Positions 28,316 to 37,935 are shown, counted from the first letter of the stretch. The stretch: DNA of 64,000 nt from Parasphingopyxis marina (GCF_014237875.1 NZ_JACJVJ010000001.1:1538501-1602500); one strand, 5' to 3'. Notes: generated from the sequence alone by a model not told the origin. Translations and numbers: made by a program.

Positions 28316-28329
28316 GGACTGGAACACGA

Positions 28330-28368
28330 AAAAAGGGCGCGGCTCCGGATGGGAGCGGCGCCCTTTTT
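28330..28368. terminator. Bidirectional rho-independent terminator (dnaA / DUF4136 gene)
   Basis: Long stem AAAAAGGGCGC...GCGCCCTTTTT with one internal mismatch and a GGAT-like loop, A-run on the left and T-run on the right. It serves dnaA on the plus strand and the convergent DUF4136 gene on the minus strand. Confidence 0.88.
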
Positions 28369-28388
28369 CTATTGGCTGTCGAAGAGGC

Positions 28389-29051
28389 TCAGCCTTCTTC
28401 GCGCGGCATCACCGTGATCCGCACCTCTTCGCCCGAATTGCCGGGGAAGCCGGTGAACATCGCCTCGATCAGATTGGGAACGAGTTCGGTCAGATTGTCG
28501 TCGCGCGAACGCGCCCTGGCGCGGCCTTCGAAAACCGGTTCGCCGTTCGCCGTGCGCGAAATCCGCAGGTCCAGTTCGCTGGTGTAGAGCGTGTAGACGC
28601 GAACATCGTCACGCCCGAAACCCGAATCGAAGAACGGGTCGTACCAGCCGTAATAGAAGGGCGAGCGCCAGCGCAGCCGGCTATAATAGGGGCTGTAGAA
28701 GGGGCTGTACCCCCAATAATAGGGCCGGCTGTAACCGGGGGTGGTGACGACGCGGTCGCGGCCATTGTCGACGGAATAGTCCATTGTCACGACGAGCGTC
28801 GCGTCTTCGGCGGTCGCGGCCGGCCGATAGCCGAATTGCGAAAGTTCGGCCGAAACGAGATTGGCATAGGTCGCGAATTCGAGGCCGCTCGCCTTTTCCG
28901 GGTCGGCGGACTGCACGTAGAAACTTTCGCCCGACGGCGCCGGCATTTGCTGGAAACGCGCGACATCCGCGCGGAAAGGCGTCGTGCAGGCGGCGATGGC
29001 GAGCAGCAGCAGCGGCGTCGCCAGAACCATAATCCTTTTGCCGATCGTCAT
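28389..29051 (-). CDS. DUF4136 domain-containing lipoprotein
   Basis: 220 residues. Lipobox LLAIAACT (Cys at about 22). DUF4136 core from FRADVARFQQMPAPSGESFYV through a YDPFFDSGFG-type Tyr/Pro/Gly-rich middle (about 105-145, PYYWGYSPFYSPYYSR) to VFEGRARARSRDDNLTELVPNLIEAMFTGFPGNSGEE at the end, as in that family. Probably anchored in the outer membrane; function unknown. A lone gene; the 106-bp gap to trpS is AT-rich. Confidence 0.85.
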   Translation of the reverse strand: MTIGKRIMVLATPLLLLAIAACTTPFRADVARFQQMPAPSGESFYVQSADPEKASGLEFATYANLVSAELSQFGYRPAATAEDATLVVTMDYSVDNGRDRVVTTPGYSRPYYWGYSPFYSPYYSRLRWRSPFYYGWYDPFFDSGFGRDDVRVYTLYTSELDLRISRTANGEPVFEGRARARSRDDNLTELVPNLIEAMFTGFPGNSGEEVRITVMPREEG

Positions 29052-29157
29052 GGCAGGTCTCCGAAAATCGTTATGCGCCCAATATAGTGACGATGCAGAC
29101 TATCGAAAACCGCATGAATGCGGAATGAAAAGATAAAATACTGAAAATAAACGCCAA

Positions 29158-30156
29158 TTAGTGGCCGCTGAGCAGCCCCAAAGCCCGATAGGCGGCAGAA
29201 AGAGTCGGCGCACCGGCGGCTTTGGCCTTCTCGGCGCCGCGTTCCAATATGGCGTCGATCGCGGAAATATCGTCCTTCAACGCGTTGAAACGCGCCGAAA
29301 CCGGCTCAAGCACCGAGACGGTGAGATCGGCCAGCGCCGGCTTGAATTCGCCGAAGCCCTTGCCGGCGAACTGGCCGAGCACGGCCTGGGGCTCGATCTC
29401 CGCGAGCGCCGCATAGATCGAAACGAGGTTTTTCGCCTCCGGCCGGTCTTCGAGCTCCGCCATGGTTTCCGGCAGCGGTTCGGCATCGGTCTTCGCCTTG
29501 CGGATCTTCTTCGCCACGGTGTCGCTATCGTCGGACAGGTTGATCCGGCTCATTTCCGACACGTCGGATTTGGACATTTTCGCGGTGCCGTCGCGCAGTG
29601 ACATGATCCGCGCCGCCGTCGTGCCGATATAGGGTTCGGGCAGGATGAAGGTCTCGGTGCCGGTATCGGCGTTGAATTTCTCGGCAACGTCGCGGGCCAG
29701 TTCGAGATGCTGCTTCTGGTCCTGGCCGACGGGCACATGGGTTGCATTGTACAGCAGCACGTCGGCGGCCTGCAGCACCGGATAGGCGTAGAGCGCGATC
29801 GACGCGCCCTCGCGATTCTTGCCGGATTTGTCCTTGAACTGGGTCATGCGATTGAGCCAGCCCATCCGCGCGGTGCCGTTCAGCAGCCAGCACAGTTCGG
29901 CATGGCCGGGCACGCGCGCCTGGTTGAAGAGCACCGCCCGCTCCGGATCGACGCCCGAGGCGATCAGCGCCGCCGCCATCTCGCGCGTGCTCGCGGACAG
30001 CGCGGCCGCGTCGGTCGGCATCGAAATCGCGTGCAGGTCCGCCAGGAAGAACAGGCACTCGCTTTCGTCCTGCATCTTCACCCAATTGACGATCGCCCCG
30101 AGATAGTTGCCGAGGTGAAGGTTGCCGGTGGGCTGAATGCCGGAGACGACGCGCAT
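29158..30156 (-). CDS. trpS: Tryptophanyl-tRNA synthetase
   Basis: 332 residues. Class I signatures: TGNLHLGNYLGA (HIGH-like, about 11) and TAKMSKSD (about 192). GTARMGWLNRMTQFKDKS and VGQDQKQHLELARDVA are typical of bacterial TrpRS. ATG shares one base with the murJ stop (TAATG), so the two are coupled. Confidence 0.97.
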   Translation of the reverse strand: MRVVSGIQPTGNLHLGNYLGAIVNWVKMQDESECLFFLADLHAISMPTDAAALSASTREMAAALIASGVDPERAVLFNQARVPGHAELCWLLNGTARMGWLNRMTQFKDKSGKNREGASIALYAYPVLQAADVLLYNATHVPVGQDQKQHLELARDVAEKFNADTGTETFILPEPYIGTTAARIMSLRDGTAKMSKSDVSEMSRINLSDDSDTVAKKIRKAKTDAEPLPETMAELEDRPEAKNLVSIYAALAEIEPQAVLGQFAGKGFGEFKPALADLTVSVLEPVSARFNALKDDISAIDAILERGAEKAKAAGAPTLSAAYRALGLLSGH

Positions 30157-31730
30157 TATTGAGAGGCCTTTTTCTTGAAGAGCAGGGCGAGCTTGGATTT
30201 GTCGAGAGCGCCGGTGAGCGCCGCGGCGCCGAAATAGACGAGCATCCCGACGAAGACCAGTGCGCCGATAGACAGCACGCGTTCGATCACGCCGCCGCCG
30301 AACCAGGGCGCGACATAGGGGATCAGGAAATAGAGCGCCGCCGTCATCGCCCCGGCCGCGAGCAACTGGCTCATCAGCCGGCGGATCAGCGCGGCGTGCA
30401 TCCGATAATGGCCGCGTTTCCACAGTAGCGTGTAGAGGATCGCGACGTTGAACCAGGCGCCGATCGCCGTCGCCGTGGCGATGCCGACAATGCCGAGCCG
30501 GTCGATCATCACGATATTGAAGGTGATGAAAAAGGTGAGGACGATGGCCGCCGCATAGACCGGCGTCTTGGTGTCCTTGCGCGAGAAATAGGCCGGCGTC
30601 AGCACCTTGATCAGCACATAGGCGGGAAGCCCCGCGACGAGCGCGGCGAGCACCTGGCTGGTAATCGCCACATCCGCGGCATCGAAGGCGCCGCCCAGGA
30701 AGAAGGCGCTGACGAAAGCCGGCGCGCAGATCATCAGGGCGGCCGCGGCGGGCAGGGTGAGCAGCATGGCGAGCTCGATGGCGTTGGACTGGACCCGGTC
30801 GGCCTGCTCCTTCTCGCCCGCGCCGATATGGCGGGAAAGGGCGGGGAGGATCGCCGTGCCGAGCGCGATGCCGATCACGCCGAGCGGCAGCTGGTTCAGC
30901 CGGTCGGCGAAGTTCAGGTGGCTCACCGATCCTCCGGGAAGCTGCGTCGCGAAGAAAAGCTGGACGAGCTGGCTGATCTGATAGACGCCCGCGCCGAAGG
31001 TGGCGGGCAGGATGATGATCCCGAGTTCTTTCACATCCTTGGTGAAGCGCGGGCGGTGGAGCCGGAGCGTGAACCCGCTGCGCCGCATCCAGAACCACAG
31101 CCAGAGCAGTTGCACGACGCCGCCGACCGCGACGCCCCCCGCCAGCACATAGGCGATGAGAATATCGTCGCCGCTCGATCCGCGCAGCTGGTCGCCCAGC
31201 AGTATCGCGGCGATCAGCACGATATTGAGCAGGATCGGGAAGCTGGCACCGGCGGCAAAGCGCGACATCGAATTGAGGATCGCGGTCAAAAGCGCGACCA
31301 TCGATATCAGCATCAGATAGGGAAAGGTGATCCGCGACAGCGCGATCGTCAGTTCGAACTTGCCCGGCACGTCCTGGAACCCGCTCGCCATCAGCCAGAT
31401 GACCGCCGGCATGGCCAGTTCGATGATCGCCGTGAACAGCAGCAGGATGGGGAGGAAGACCGAGACGACCTCGCTGGAGAATCTCTCCGCGGCGTCGAGC
31501 TCGCCATCCTTGCCGAGCTTGCGGCTGAACAGCGGCACGAACGCCGCCGAAAAGGCGCCTTCGGCAAAAAGCCGACGGAAGATGTTGGGCAGCTGGAAGG
31601 CGACGAAGAAACTGTCCGCCGCCATGCCGGGGCCGAGGATGCGGGCGAGGAGCATGTCCCGGGCGAAACCGGCGATCCGGCTGACCATGGTCAGCCCGCC
31701 GATCGTGCCGGTTGCCCGGTATAGGTTCAT
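30156..31730 (-). CDS. murJ: Lipid II flippase MurJ (MviN)
   Basis: 524 residues with about 14 membrane segments. Opens with ATGTIGGLTMVSRIAGFARDMLLARILG and contains FRRLFAEGAFSAAFVPLF, the MurJ signature. Flips lipid II across the inner membrane for peptidoglycan. Upstream of and overlapping trpS by one base. The gap to secB is short (33 bp). Confidence 0.96.
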   Translation of the reverse strand: MNLYRATGTIGGLTMVSRIAGFARDMLLARILGPGMAADSFFVAFQLPNIFRRLFAEGAFSAAFVPLFSRKLGKDGELDAAERFSSEVVSVFLPILLLFTAIIELAMPAVIWLMASGFQDVPGKFELTIALSRITFPYLMLISMVALLTAILNSMSRFAAGASFPILLNIVLIAAILLGDQLRGSSGDDILIAYVLAGGVAVGGVVQLLWLWFWMRRSGFTLRLHRPRFTKDVKELGIIILPATFGAGVYQISQLVQLFFATQLPGGSVSHLNFADRLNQLPLGVIGIALGTAILPALSRHIGAGEKEQADRVQSNAIELAMLLTLPAAAALMICAPAFVSAFFLGGAFDAADVAITSQVLAALVAGLPAYVLIKVLTPAYFSRKDTKTPVYAAAIVLTFFITFNIVMIDRLGIVGIATATAIGAWFNVAILYTLLWKRGHYRMHAALIRRLMSQLLAAGAMTAALYFLIPYVAPWFGGGVIERVLSIGALVFVGMLVYFGAAALTGALDKSKLALLFKKKASQ

Positions 31731-31763
31731 CGCGTCAGGCCCGCCCCCGGGCTGTCCGACGGA

Positions 31764-32276
31764 TCAGGCCTGGCCGATGGGCGCATCGATATCGACATTG
31801 TCGCTGCCGCCCTGCGCAACCTGGGCGCGTTGCTGCATGTAGAGCGCGGCGAAATCGATCGGCTCCAGCATCAGCGGCGGGAAGTTTCCGTCGCGTACGG
31901 CATCGGCGAGGATACGGCGGGCGAATGGGAACAGGATACGCGGCGCTTCGACGAGCAGGAAGGGCTGCATCTGGTCGTCGGGCACATTCGACAGCTGGAA
32001 GATCCCGGCATAGGTCAGTTCGACCTGGAAGGCGGTGCGATCCTCATGCTTGGCGATCACGTCGACCTTCAGCAGCACCTCGTGCACGTCTTCGCCAGCA
32101 CCGTTGCTGCCGATGTTGAACTGCACGTCGATGCGCGGGGTTTCGCTGGTCTGGTAGACGGCGGGCGAATTCGGGTTCTCGAAGGACAGATCCTTCACAT
32201 ATTGCGCCAGAATATTCGCGCGCGGCACATTGTCGCCGCCGGCTTGATCGATTGCGGGGCCCTGTTCGTCGGCCAT
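31764..32276 (-). CDS. secB: Protein-export chaperone SecB
   Basis: 170 residues. ANILAQYVKDLSFENPNSP is the SecB N-terminal core; QVELTYAGIFQL, ILFPFARRILADAVRDGNFPPLMLEPIDFAALY follow. Keeps preproteins unfolded for SecA. In many alphaproteobacteria it is divergent from the Tim44-like gene; here a serine hydrolase gene lies between. Confidence 0.97.
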   Translation of the reverse strand: MADEQGPAIDQAGGDNVPRANILAQYVKDLSFENPNSPAVYQTSETPRIDVQFNIGSNGAGEDVHEVLLKVDVIAKHEDRTAFQVELTYAGIFQLSNVPDDQMQPFLLVEAPRILFPFARRILADAVRDGNFPPLMLEPIDFAALYMQQRAQVAQGGSDNVDIDAPIGQA

Positions 32277-32395
32277 GATTATAGTCCTCAGTGGATGTCC
32301 GGATGAAATTCCGGTTGCGGCTAGCAGCCGCGCGCGGACAGGGCAATGGGGCTCAAAAGCTTGTCAGGGGAGATATCCGGCGGCAGGGAAGGGCC

Positions 32396-33817
32396 ATGGC
32401 TATCCGAAACCTCGCGCTCGCCGCCGTCGCGGTATTTGTCGTTTCCACGCCCGGCGTCGCCCAGCAGACCGACGTGTCGCCGCACGATCGCGCGCTCGCC
32501 GCCGGTTATGTGGCCGCTTTCACCTGTAGCGGCGTGTTCAATGCCGGGCAGACCGAAGCGGAGGTCGCCGCCGACGACCTGACCCGGATCTATCCAAGCT
32601 ATCGCCCGCTGATCGACGACGTGGCGATGACCGTGGATCGCGAGCGCCGCCGCGTTCTGGTGCGTTTTTCCGACGATCTTCCGCCGCGCGCGGCGATCTG
32701 GCGGCCGCATCTCGGCTGCGTCCAGCTGCCGATCGCCGCCGACCCCGAGGCCGAATGGGATCTGCCGCGCCTTCCCGAGGATATCGACGCGCCCGATCTC
32801 GCCATGGCCGATGCGCAACCCTGGCCGATGGGCGATGCCGGGGCGGTGCAGCCGCTGCCCGGCGGCGCGCAAGGCGTGCTCGATGCGGCGATCGCCAGCG
32901 CTTTCGACCGCGCGACCTATGGAGAGGGGACGGAAACCACCGCCGTCGTCGTCGTCCGGAACGGCGCGATCGTCGGCGAACGGTATCGCGAGGGCTATGA
33001 TCCGCACCGGCCGCAGCGGACATGGTCGGTGGCGAAAAGCATCGCGGCGACGGTTATCGGCCGCGCCGTCGAACAAGATATCGTGTCGCTGGATAGCCCG
33101 GTGATGGTGCCGGCATGGCGGGCCGAAGGCGATCCGCGCGCGAATATCCGCTGGCACGATCTTTTCCATATGAGCAGCGGCCTGTGGAGCCCGACGGCGG
33201 GCAACCGCACCGACGACATCTATTTCGGGGGCATGGCGGTAACCGATTCGATTTCCTCGCTGCCGCTCGAGGCGGCGCCGGGCACGCGGTGGCGCTATGC
33301 CAACAACGACACGCTGATCGCGATGTATTCGCTGCGCCGCGCGATCGGGACCGACGACACGGCGCTCGCCTATCCCTATCGCGAACTTTTCTGGCGAATC
33401 GGGATGACGCGCACGACCGCCGAGACCGACTGGCAGGGCAATTTCATCATGTCCTCGCAGGTCTGGACGACCGCGCGCGACCTGGCCCGGCTCGGCTTGC
33501 TCTACCTCGACGACGGCGTCTGGCAGGGCGAACGGCTGCTGCCCGAAGGCTGGACGGATTATGTCGCGACGCCCGCGCCGGATCAGCCTGAGGGGCGCGG
33601 CGGGGTTGGCTATGGCGCGCAGTTCTGGCTGTTCGGGCCGGAGCAGGGCCTGCCCGAGGGGACCTATGCCGCGATGGGAAATCGGGGCCAATATGTGATG
33701 ATCGTGCCCGCGCTCGATGTGGTGATCGTGCGCCGCGGATTCGACGCGGTGGGCGATGGCGAGGGCTTCGATATCGCCCGCTTCAGCCATGATGTGCTGG
33801 CGGCGCTGGGCCGCTGA
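32396..33817 (+). CDS. Serine hydrolase (beta-lactamase/class C PBP-like), exported
   Basis: 473 residues from ATG 32396 with CAGGGAAGGG upstream; signal peptide to about residue 24 (VFVVSTPGVAQQ). An N-terminal domain of about 130 residues precedes the beta-lactamase fold. Catalytic SVAK (in TWSVAKSIAATVIG, about 213) is the SxxK motif, YANND gives the YxN motif (about 302), and the LFHMSSGLW segment is typical. Probably a periplasmic esterase, amidase or peptidase; substrate unknown. Confidence 0.85.
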   Translation: MAIRNLALAAVAVFVVSTPGVAQQTDVSPHDRALAAGYVAAFTCSGVFNAGQTEAEVAADDLTRIYPSYRPLIDDVAMTVDRERRRVLVRFSDDLPPRAAIWRPHLGCVQLPIAADPEAEWDLPRLPEDIDAPDLAMADAQPWPMGDAGAVQPLPGGAQGVLDAAIASAFDRATYGEGTETTAVVVVRNGAIVGERYREGYDPHRPQRTWSVAKSIAATVIGRAVEQDIVSLDSPVMVPAWRAEGDPRANIRWHDLFHMSSGLWSPTAGNRTDDIYFGGMAVTDSISSLPLEAAPGTRWRYANNDTLIAMYSLRRAIGTDDTALAYPYRELFWRIGMTRTTAETDWQGNFIMSSQVWTTARDLARLGLLYLDDGVWQGERLLPEGWTDYVATPAPDQPEGRGGVGYGAQFWLFGPEQGLPEGTYAAMGNRGQYVMIVPALDVVIVRRGFDAVGDGEGFDIARFSHDVLAALGR

Positions 33818-33908
33818 TCGAGGCTCCCGGCGTACAAGCGGCCAATTCCCTATTTGAATCGCGCCCGGCACACGCCTATGTAGGGGATGAGCTAGTAATG
33901 GAGACCTT

Positions 33909-34571
33909 GTGAGCCCGGAAATCATCCTTCTCGCCCTGGTGGCCCTGTTTGTCGGCTTGCGCCTGTTCAGCGTGCTGGGCCAGCGCACCGGGCATGAGCA
34001 GGAACATCGGTTGCCGCCGCAACCGGCGGAGCCGCGGCCGACCCTTACGCCGGTGCCGCAACCCGTGCCCGATGCCGTTCCCGAGGCCGCTTCTGACAAT
34101 GACGGGCTGGTGAGCCCGGCCGCGCTGTCCGGCGTCCGCAAGATTGCCGCCGCCGATTCGACGTTCGACGTGAACAGCTTCCTGATCGGCGCGCAGGCGG
34201 CCTACAAGATGACTCTCGAGGCCTTCTGGAAGGGCGATCGCGACGATCTGCGCCATCTGGTGAGCGACGAGGTTTTCGAATCCTTCGACGCGGCGATCGC
34301 CGCGCGCGAGGAGCAGGAACATGTGCTCGACAACCGTCTCGTCGCGATCGAACGGACGCAGATCGACCGGGCCGAATACAGCTCGCACATCGCGCGGATC
34401 AGGCTGCGTTTCGACGCCGATATCGCCGCGGTGACGCGCGACAAGGACGGCAATGTCGTTGCCGGTTCGCTGTCCGACGCCGTGCCGACGCACGATGTCT
34501 GGACCTTCGAGCGCAATGTCCGCGAAAGCGACCCCAACTGGATTCTGGTCGAAACCGACGAGGGATCGTGA
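33909..34571 (+). CDS. Tim44-like domain protein
   Basis: 220 residues from GTG 33909 (GGAG five bases upstream). One N-terminal membrane anchor (PEIILLALVALFVGLRLFSVLG), a Pro-rich linker, then the Tim44-like domain from about 85 (FLIGAQAAYKMTLEAFWKGDRDDLRHLVSDEVFESF...). The bacterial relative in Caulobacter (TimA) is inner-membrane associated. GTGA overlap with mltA, forming a Tim44-mltA-smr operon. Confidence 0.9.
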   Translation: MSPEIILLALVALFVGLRLFSVLGQRTGHEQEHRLPPQPAEPRPTLTPVPQPVPDAVPEAASDNDGLVSPAALSGVRKIAAADSTFDVNSFLIGAQAAYKMTLEAFWKGDRDDLRHLVSDEVFESFDAAIAAREEQEHVLDNRLVAIERTQIDRAEYSSHIARIRLRFDADIAAVTRDKDGNVVAGSLSDAVPTHDVWTFERNVRESDPNWILVETDEGS

Positions 34572-35833
34572 CGGTCCGGCGGGGCGCTTCGGCGCTCCTC
34601 TTTTCCCTTGCCCTGGCCGCCTGTTCCGGGATCATCCCGCAAGGCGCGGAACGTCCCGCGCCGCCGGTCAGCCGCGCGCCGGTCGACGAGCAGCCGTTGC
34701 CGCCCGTACCGCCGCCGGATTATCGCTACGAACCGACACCGCTGCCCCATTTGCAGTATCCGGCCCCCGCCGGCGAAAATGCGCTCGGCGCGGGCGTGCG
34801 GCCCGGGCCCGCGGTTGCCAGCCTGCCGATCGACGCTGCCAATGCGGCGCGCGCGCTCCATGCCTTCCGGATCAGCTGTCCCTCGGTGATCAACCAGGCG
34901 GACCGGACCGGGCTGACGGCGGCGCCCGACTGGGTCCCCGCTTGCCGCGCCGCCTCGCAAACCGCATCGCGCGACGCCCGGGATTTCTTCGGCGAACATT
35001 TTTCGACCGTGGAAGTGGCCGACGGCGCGGCCTTCGCGACCGGCTATTACGAACCCGAGATCGAAGCTTCGCGCACGCGCCGGGACGATTATCGCTATCC
35101 GATCTATCGGGTGCCCGACGACCTGATCGAACGGCCGCAGACGCGCAACCGTGATACGTCCGGCCTGCCGCCGGTGGTGCGCGAGGCCGACGGGCGGCTG
35201 CTGCCCTATTTCGACCGGGCCGAGATCGACCGCGGCGCGCTTGCCGGGCGCGCCCTTGAAATCGCCTGGGCGCGCGATCCGGTCGCGCTCTTCTTCTTCC
35301 ATGTGCAGGGCGGCGGACTGCTTCGCCTGCCCGACGGCGCGACGATGCGGCTCAGCTATGCAGGGAATAATGGTTACAGCTATACGAGCATCGGCGCGCT
35401 GATGCGCGAACGCGGCCTGCTCGAACCCGGCCAGACGACATCGCAGGGCATCCAGCAATGGCTGCGCGACCATCCCGAAGACGCGCGCGAGATCATGCAG
35501 GCCAACCGGCGGTATATCTTTTACGCCGAATCCACCGCGCTGGCGCCGTCCGGTTCGATGGGCCGCTATGTGACGGCCCATGCGACGGTCGCCGCCGATC
35601 CCGCCTATGCGCCCTTGGGCGCGCCGATTTTCCTCGATGTCGCGCACGATATCGCCGACGGCCTGTGGGTTGCGCAGGACACCGGCGGCGCGATACAGGG
35701 TTCCAACCGTTTCGACACCTTCTGGGGCGCGGGCGAGGAGGCGCACCGGATCGCGGGCGGCATGGCGAGCCGGGGCAGGGCGCTTATCCTCATTCCCAAC
35801 GCTTCGGCCGAACGGCTGCGCCGCAGCCGGTGA
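34568..35833 (+). CDS. mltA: Membrane-bound lytic murein transglycosylase A
   Basis: 421 residues from GTG 34568. Lipobox ALAACSG (Cys about 19), Pro-rich spacer, MltA domain around FATGYYEPEIEASRTRRDDYRYPIYRVP (about 155), and the C-terminal 3D domain with DTGGAIQGSNRFDTFWG (about 380) holding the catalytic Asp region. Outer-membrane lipoprotein cleaving glycan strands to 1,6-anhydro ends. GTGA overlaps at both ends. Confidence 0.95.
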   Translation: MTVRRGASALLFSLALAACSGIIPQGAERPAPPVSRAPVDEQPLPPVPPPDYRYEPTPLPHLQYPAPAGENALGAGVRPGPAVASLPIDAANAARALHAFRISCPSVINQADRTGLTAAPDWVPACRAASQTASRDARDFFGEHFSTVEVADGAAFATGYYEPEIEASRTRRDDYRYPIYRVPDDLIERPQTRNRDTSGLPPVVREADGRLLPYFDRAEIDRGALAGRALEIAWARDPVALFFFHVQGGGLLRLPDGATMRLSYAGNNGYSYTSIGALMRERGLLEPGQTTSQGIQQWLRDHPEDAREIMQANRRYIFYAESTALAPSGSMGRYVTAHATVAADPAYAPLGAPIFLDVAHDIADGLWVAQDTGGAIQGSNRFDTFWGAGEEAHRIAGGMASRGRALILIPNASAERLRRSR

Positions 35834-36336
35834 GCCGCGGTTCGCTCAGCGATGCGGAAGCGGCGCTCTGGGCCAAGGTCGTCGAAAGCGTCGAGCCGCT
35901 GGACCGGACTCCGCTCGAACGATCGAACGCACCCGCGCGCCCGATTACCCAGCTGCGCCCGCCGCGCTTGCCGGAGCGCAAGTCCGCGCCCGGACCCGGC
36001 ACGACGCTGGATGCGAGCTGGGATCGCAAGCTGACGCGGGGCAAGGCCGAACCCGATTTCACGATCGACCTGCACGGCCACAGCCTGACGCGCGCCTATG
36101 ACCGTCTCGACCGCGCGCTGGAACAGGCGATCGCCTCGCATGCGCGGGTCGTGCTGCTGATCACCGGCCATGCGCCGAAGGGCGAAGGCCCGGTGACGCG
36201 CGGCAAAATCCGCGCGGCGGTCGGCGACTGGCTTGCTTCCTCGCGCCATGCGGGGAATATCGCTGCCGTGCGCGGCGCGCATCCGCGCCATGGCGGCCGG
36301 GGCGCGCTCTATATCGTGCTGAGGCGACGGAGCTAG
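35830..36336 (+). CDS. Smr domain protein (MutS2-like nuclease domain)
   Basis: 168 residues from GTG 35830, overlapping the mltA stop. A disordered Pro/Arg-rich N-terminal half is followed by the Smr domain at about 75-168: FTIDLHGHSLTRAYDRL (LDLHG motif) and LLITGHAPKGEG (the TGKG-type loop, here interrupted). Smr domains nick nucleic acids; the target of this stand-alone form is unknown. Conserved neighbour of mltA in alphaproteobacteria. Confidence 0.9.
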   Translation: MSRGSLSDAEAALWAKVVESVEPLDRTPLERSNAPARPITQLRPPRLPERKSAPGPGTTLDASWDRKLTRGKAEPDFTIDLHGHSLTRAYDRLDRALEQAIASHARVVLLITGHAPKGEGPVTRGKIRAAVGDWLASSRHAGNIAAVRGAHPRHGGRGALYIVLRRRS

Positions 36337-36346
36337 GAGACAGGCG

Positions 36347-37051
36347 ATGATGATGACCGTGGTCGTCGTGCTGGTGGTTTCGGGAGCGCTGCTGCTCGGC
36401 GCGCTCTGGGGTATCTACGGAAAGCTGCCCCGCATCCTGGAAGGGTTCCTGATCGCGCTCGCGGGCGGCGCGCTCATCTATTCGCTGATCAGCGAGCTTA
36501 TCGAGCCCTCGATCGTCCAGTCCTCGCTCGGCACGGCGATGATCGCGGTGGCCGTGGGCGCGATCGCCTTTACCGCGCTCGATTATTGGGTCGACGAGAA
36601 ATGGGGATCGGACAATGGCGGGGGTTTGCTCGCCGCGATCACGCTCGACGGCATTCCCGAAAATCTGGCGCTCGGCGTGGCGCTGATCGGGGCGGGCGCT
36701 CCCGAAGTGGCGGCGCTGGCCGGTTCGATCTTCCTCTCCAACCTGCCCGAAGCGGCGGGCGGCGCGAAGGAGATGAGCGAGGGCGGCCGATCGAAGAAAA
36801 AGATATTCCTGCTCTGGGCGGCGACGGCGGCCCTGCTTTCGGCGGCGGCGATCATCGGCAATGTCGCGCTGGCCGGCGTGCCCGATCATGTCCTCGCCAT
36901 CATCCGCTGTCTCGCCGCGGGGGCCGTTGTGGCATCGCTCGCGACCGAGGTGTTCCCCAAGGCCTATCAGGAGGACCATCACCTGTCGGGAATCGCGACG
37001 GTGCTGGGTCTCGTGCTCGCCTATCTTCTCGGATCGATCGCGGGGGGCTGA
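36347..37051 (+). CDS. ZIP family metal transporter-like membrane protein
   Basis: 234 residues, about seven or eight membrane segments. The ZIP TM4-like segment reads LDGIPENLALGVAL where classical members have a HNxPEG motif, and the next is IFLSNLPEAAGGAKEM. The first His is thus replaced by Asp, so metal use may differ. No His-rich loop. 10 bases after smr, probably in that operon. Confidence 0.75.
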   Translation: MMMTVVVVLVVSGALLLGALWGIYGKLPRILEGFLIALAGGALIYSLISELIEPSIVQSSLGTAMIAVAVGAIAFTALDYWVDEKWGSDNGGGLLAAITLDGIPENLALGVALIGAGAPEVAALAGSIFLSNLPEAAGGAKEMSEGGRSKKKIFLLWAATAALLSAAAIIGNVALAGVPDHVLAIIRCLAAGAVVASLATEVFPKAYQEDHHLSGIATVLGLVLAYLLGSIAGG

Positions 37052-37927
37052 TCAGCGCGTCGAGATGCGCCGCGCAAGGGCGTCGTAGATCCGAGCCCCC
37101 AGACCATCGCCCTGGAGCGGATAGAGAAACGGTTCGATCAGTTCGAGTTCCATTAGCAGCAAGGCCCCGTCCGCGCCGCGCACCATATCGACGCGCGCAT
37201 AGAGCGGCGTTTCGTCGAGCGCCGCCAGCACCGATTCCGCGGCCTTCCGGTCCGATTCGGGAGGCGATATCGCGCTTTCCCGCCCGCCATAGGTGGACTG
37301 GATCCGGTAATCTCCGGCCGCGGCGGTCTTCTGCAGGGCGTGCGACAGCGCGCCGTCGATAAAGACGAAGCTGTATTCGCCTTCCTCGGCGATCGCGGGG
37401 AGGAAGGGCTGGACCATCATCGGTTCGGGCATTGCGGGCAGGGGATCGCCCTTGCGCAGCCGATACTGGCCCTCCGCGCCCGCGCCGATCTGGCGCTTGA
37501 AGATAAGGTCTGCAGACGCAAGCGTCGCAAAGGCGTCTGCGGCAGCGCGGCTATCGACCGTTTCGAGCCAGAGCGTCGGGATCGTCGGCACGCCGCGTCG
37601 TTCCAGTTCGCGCAAATAGGTTTTCCGGCTGTTCCAGCGGACGAGCGCGCCGGGATTCAACAGCGCCGTCCGCCGTTCGATTTCTTCGAGGCGAAGGAGA
37701 AATTCGCCGAGCCTGTCCGGGTAATCCCAGGTCGATCCGATCAAGGCGGCATCGAAGGCCGACCAGTCGGCCTGTTCATCGTCCCAGCTGACGGGGACGA
37801 TTTCGGCGCCATGGGGGGCGAAGCCTGTGTCCAGGCACGCGACCATCTGGTCATGCTCGAAGGCATCGGTCCGGCGGTTCGGTGAGCCGGGCAGCGTCTG
37901 CCGGCTGCTCAGATAGGCGATCCGCAC
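37052..37927 (-). CDS. ATP-grasp domain protein
   Basis: 291 residues. N-terminal preATP-grasp-like half (IVPVSWDDEQADWSAFDAALIGSTWDYPDRLGEF), then a central ADLIFKRQIGAGAEGQYRLRKG lysine/glycine loop (about 150) and the metal-binding end VDMVRGADGALLLMELELIEPFLYP (about 247). This resembles small RimK/DcsG-like ligases that join a carboxylate to an amine. Substrate unknown. Starts one base after the stop of the convergent ZIP gene; 8 bases downstream of dapE, so cotranscribed with it. Confidence 0.72.
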   Translation of the reverse strand: MRIAYLSSRQTLPGSPNRRTDAFEHDQMVACLDTGFAPHGAEIVPVSWDDEQADWSAFDAALIGSTWDYPDRLGEFLLRLEEIERRTALLNPGALVRWNSRKTYLRELERRGVPTIPTLWLETVDSRAAADAFATLASADLIFKRQIGAGAEGQYRLRKGDPLPAMPEPMMVQPFLPAIAEEGEYSFVFIDGALSHALQKTAAAGDYRIQSTYGGRESAISPPESDRKAAESVLAALDETPLYARVDMVRGADGALLLMELELIEPFLYPLQGDGLGARIYDALARRISTR

Positions 37928-37935
37928 CGTGGAGT

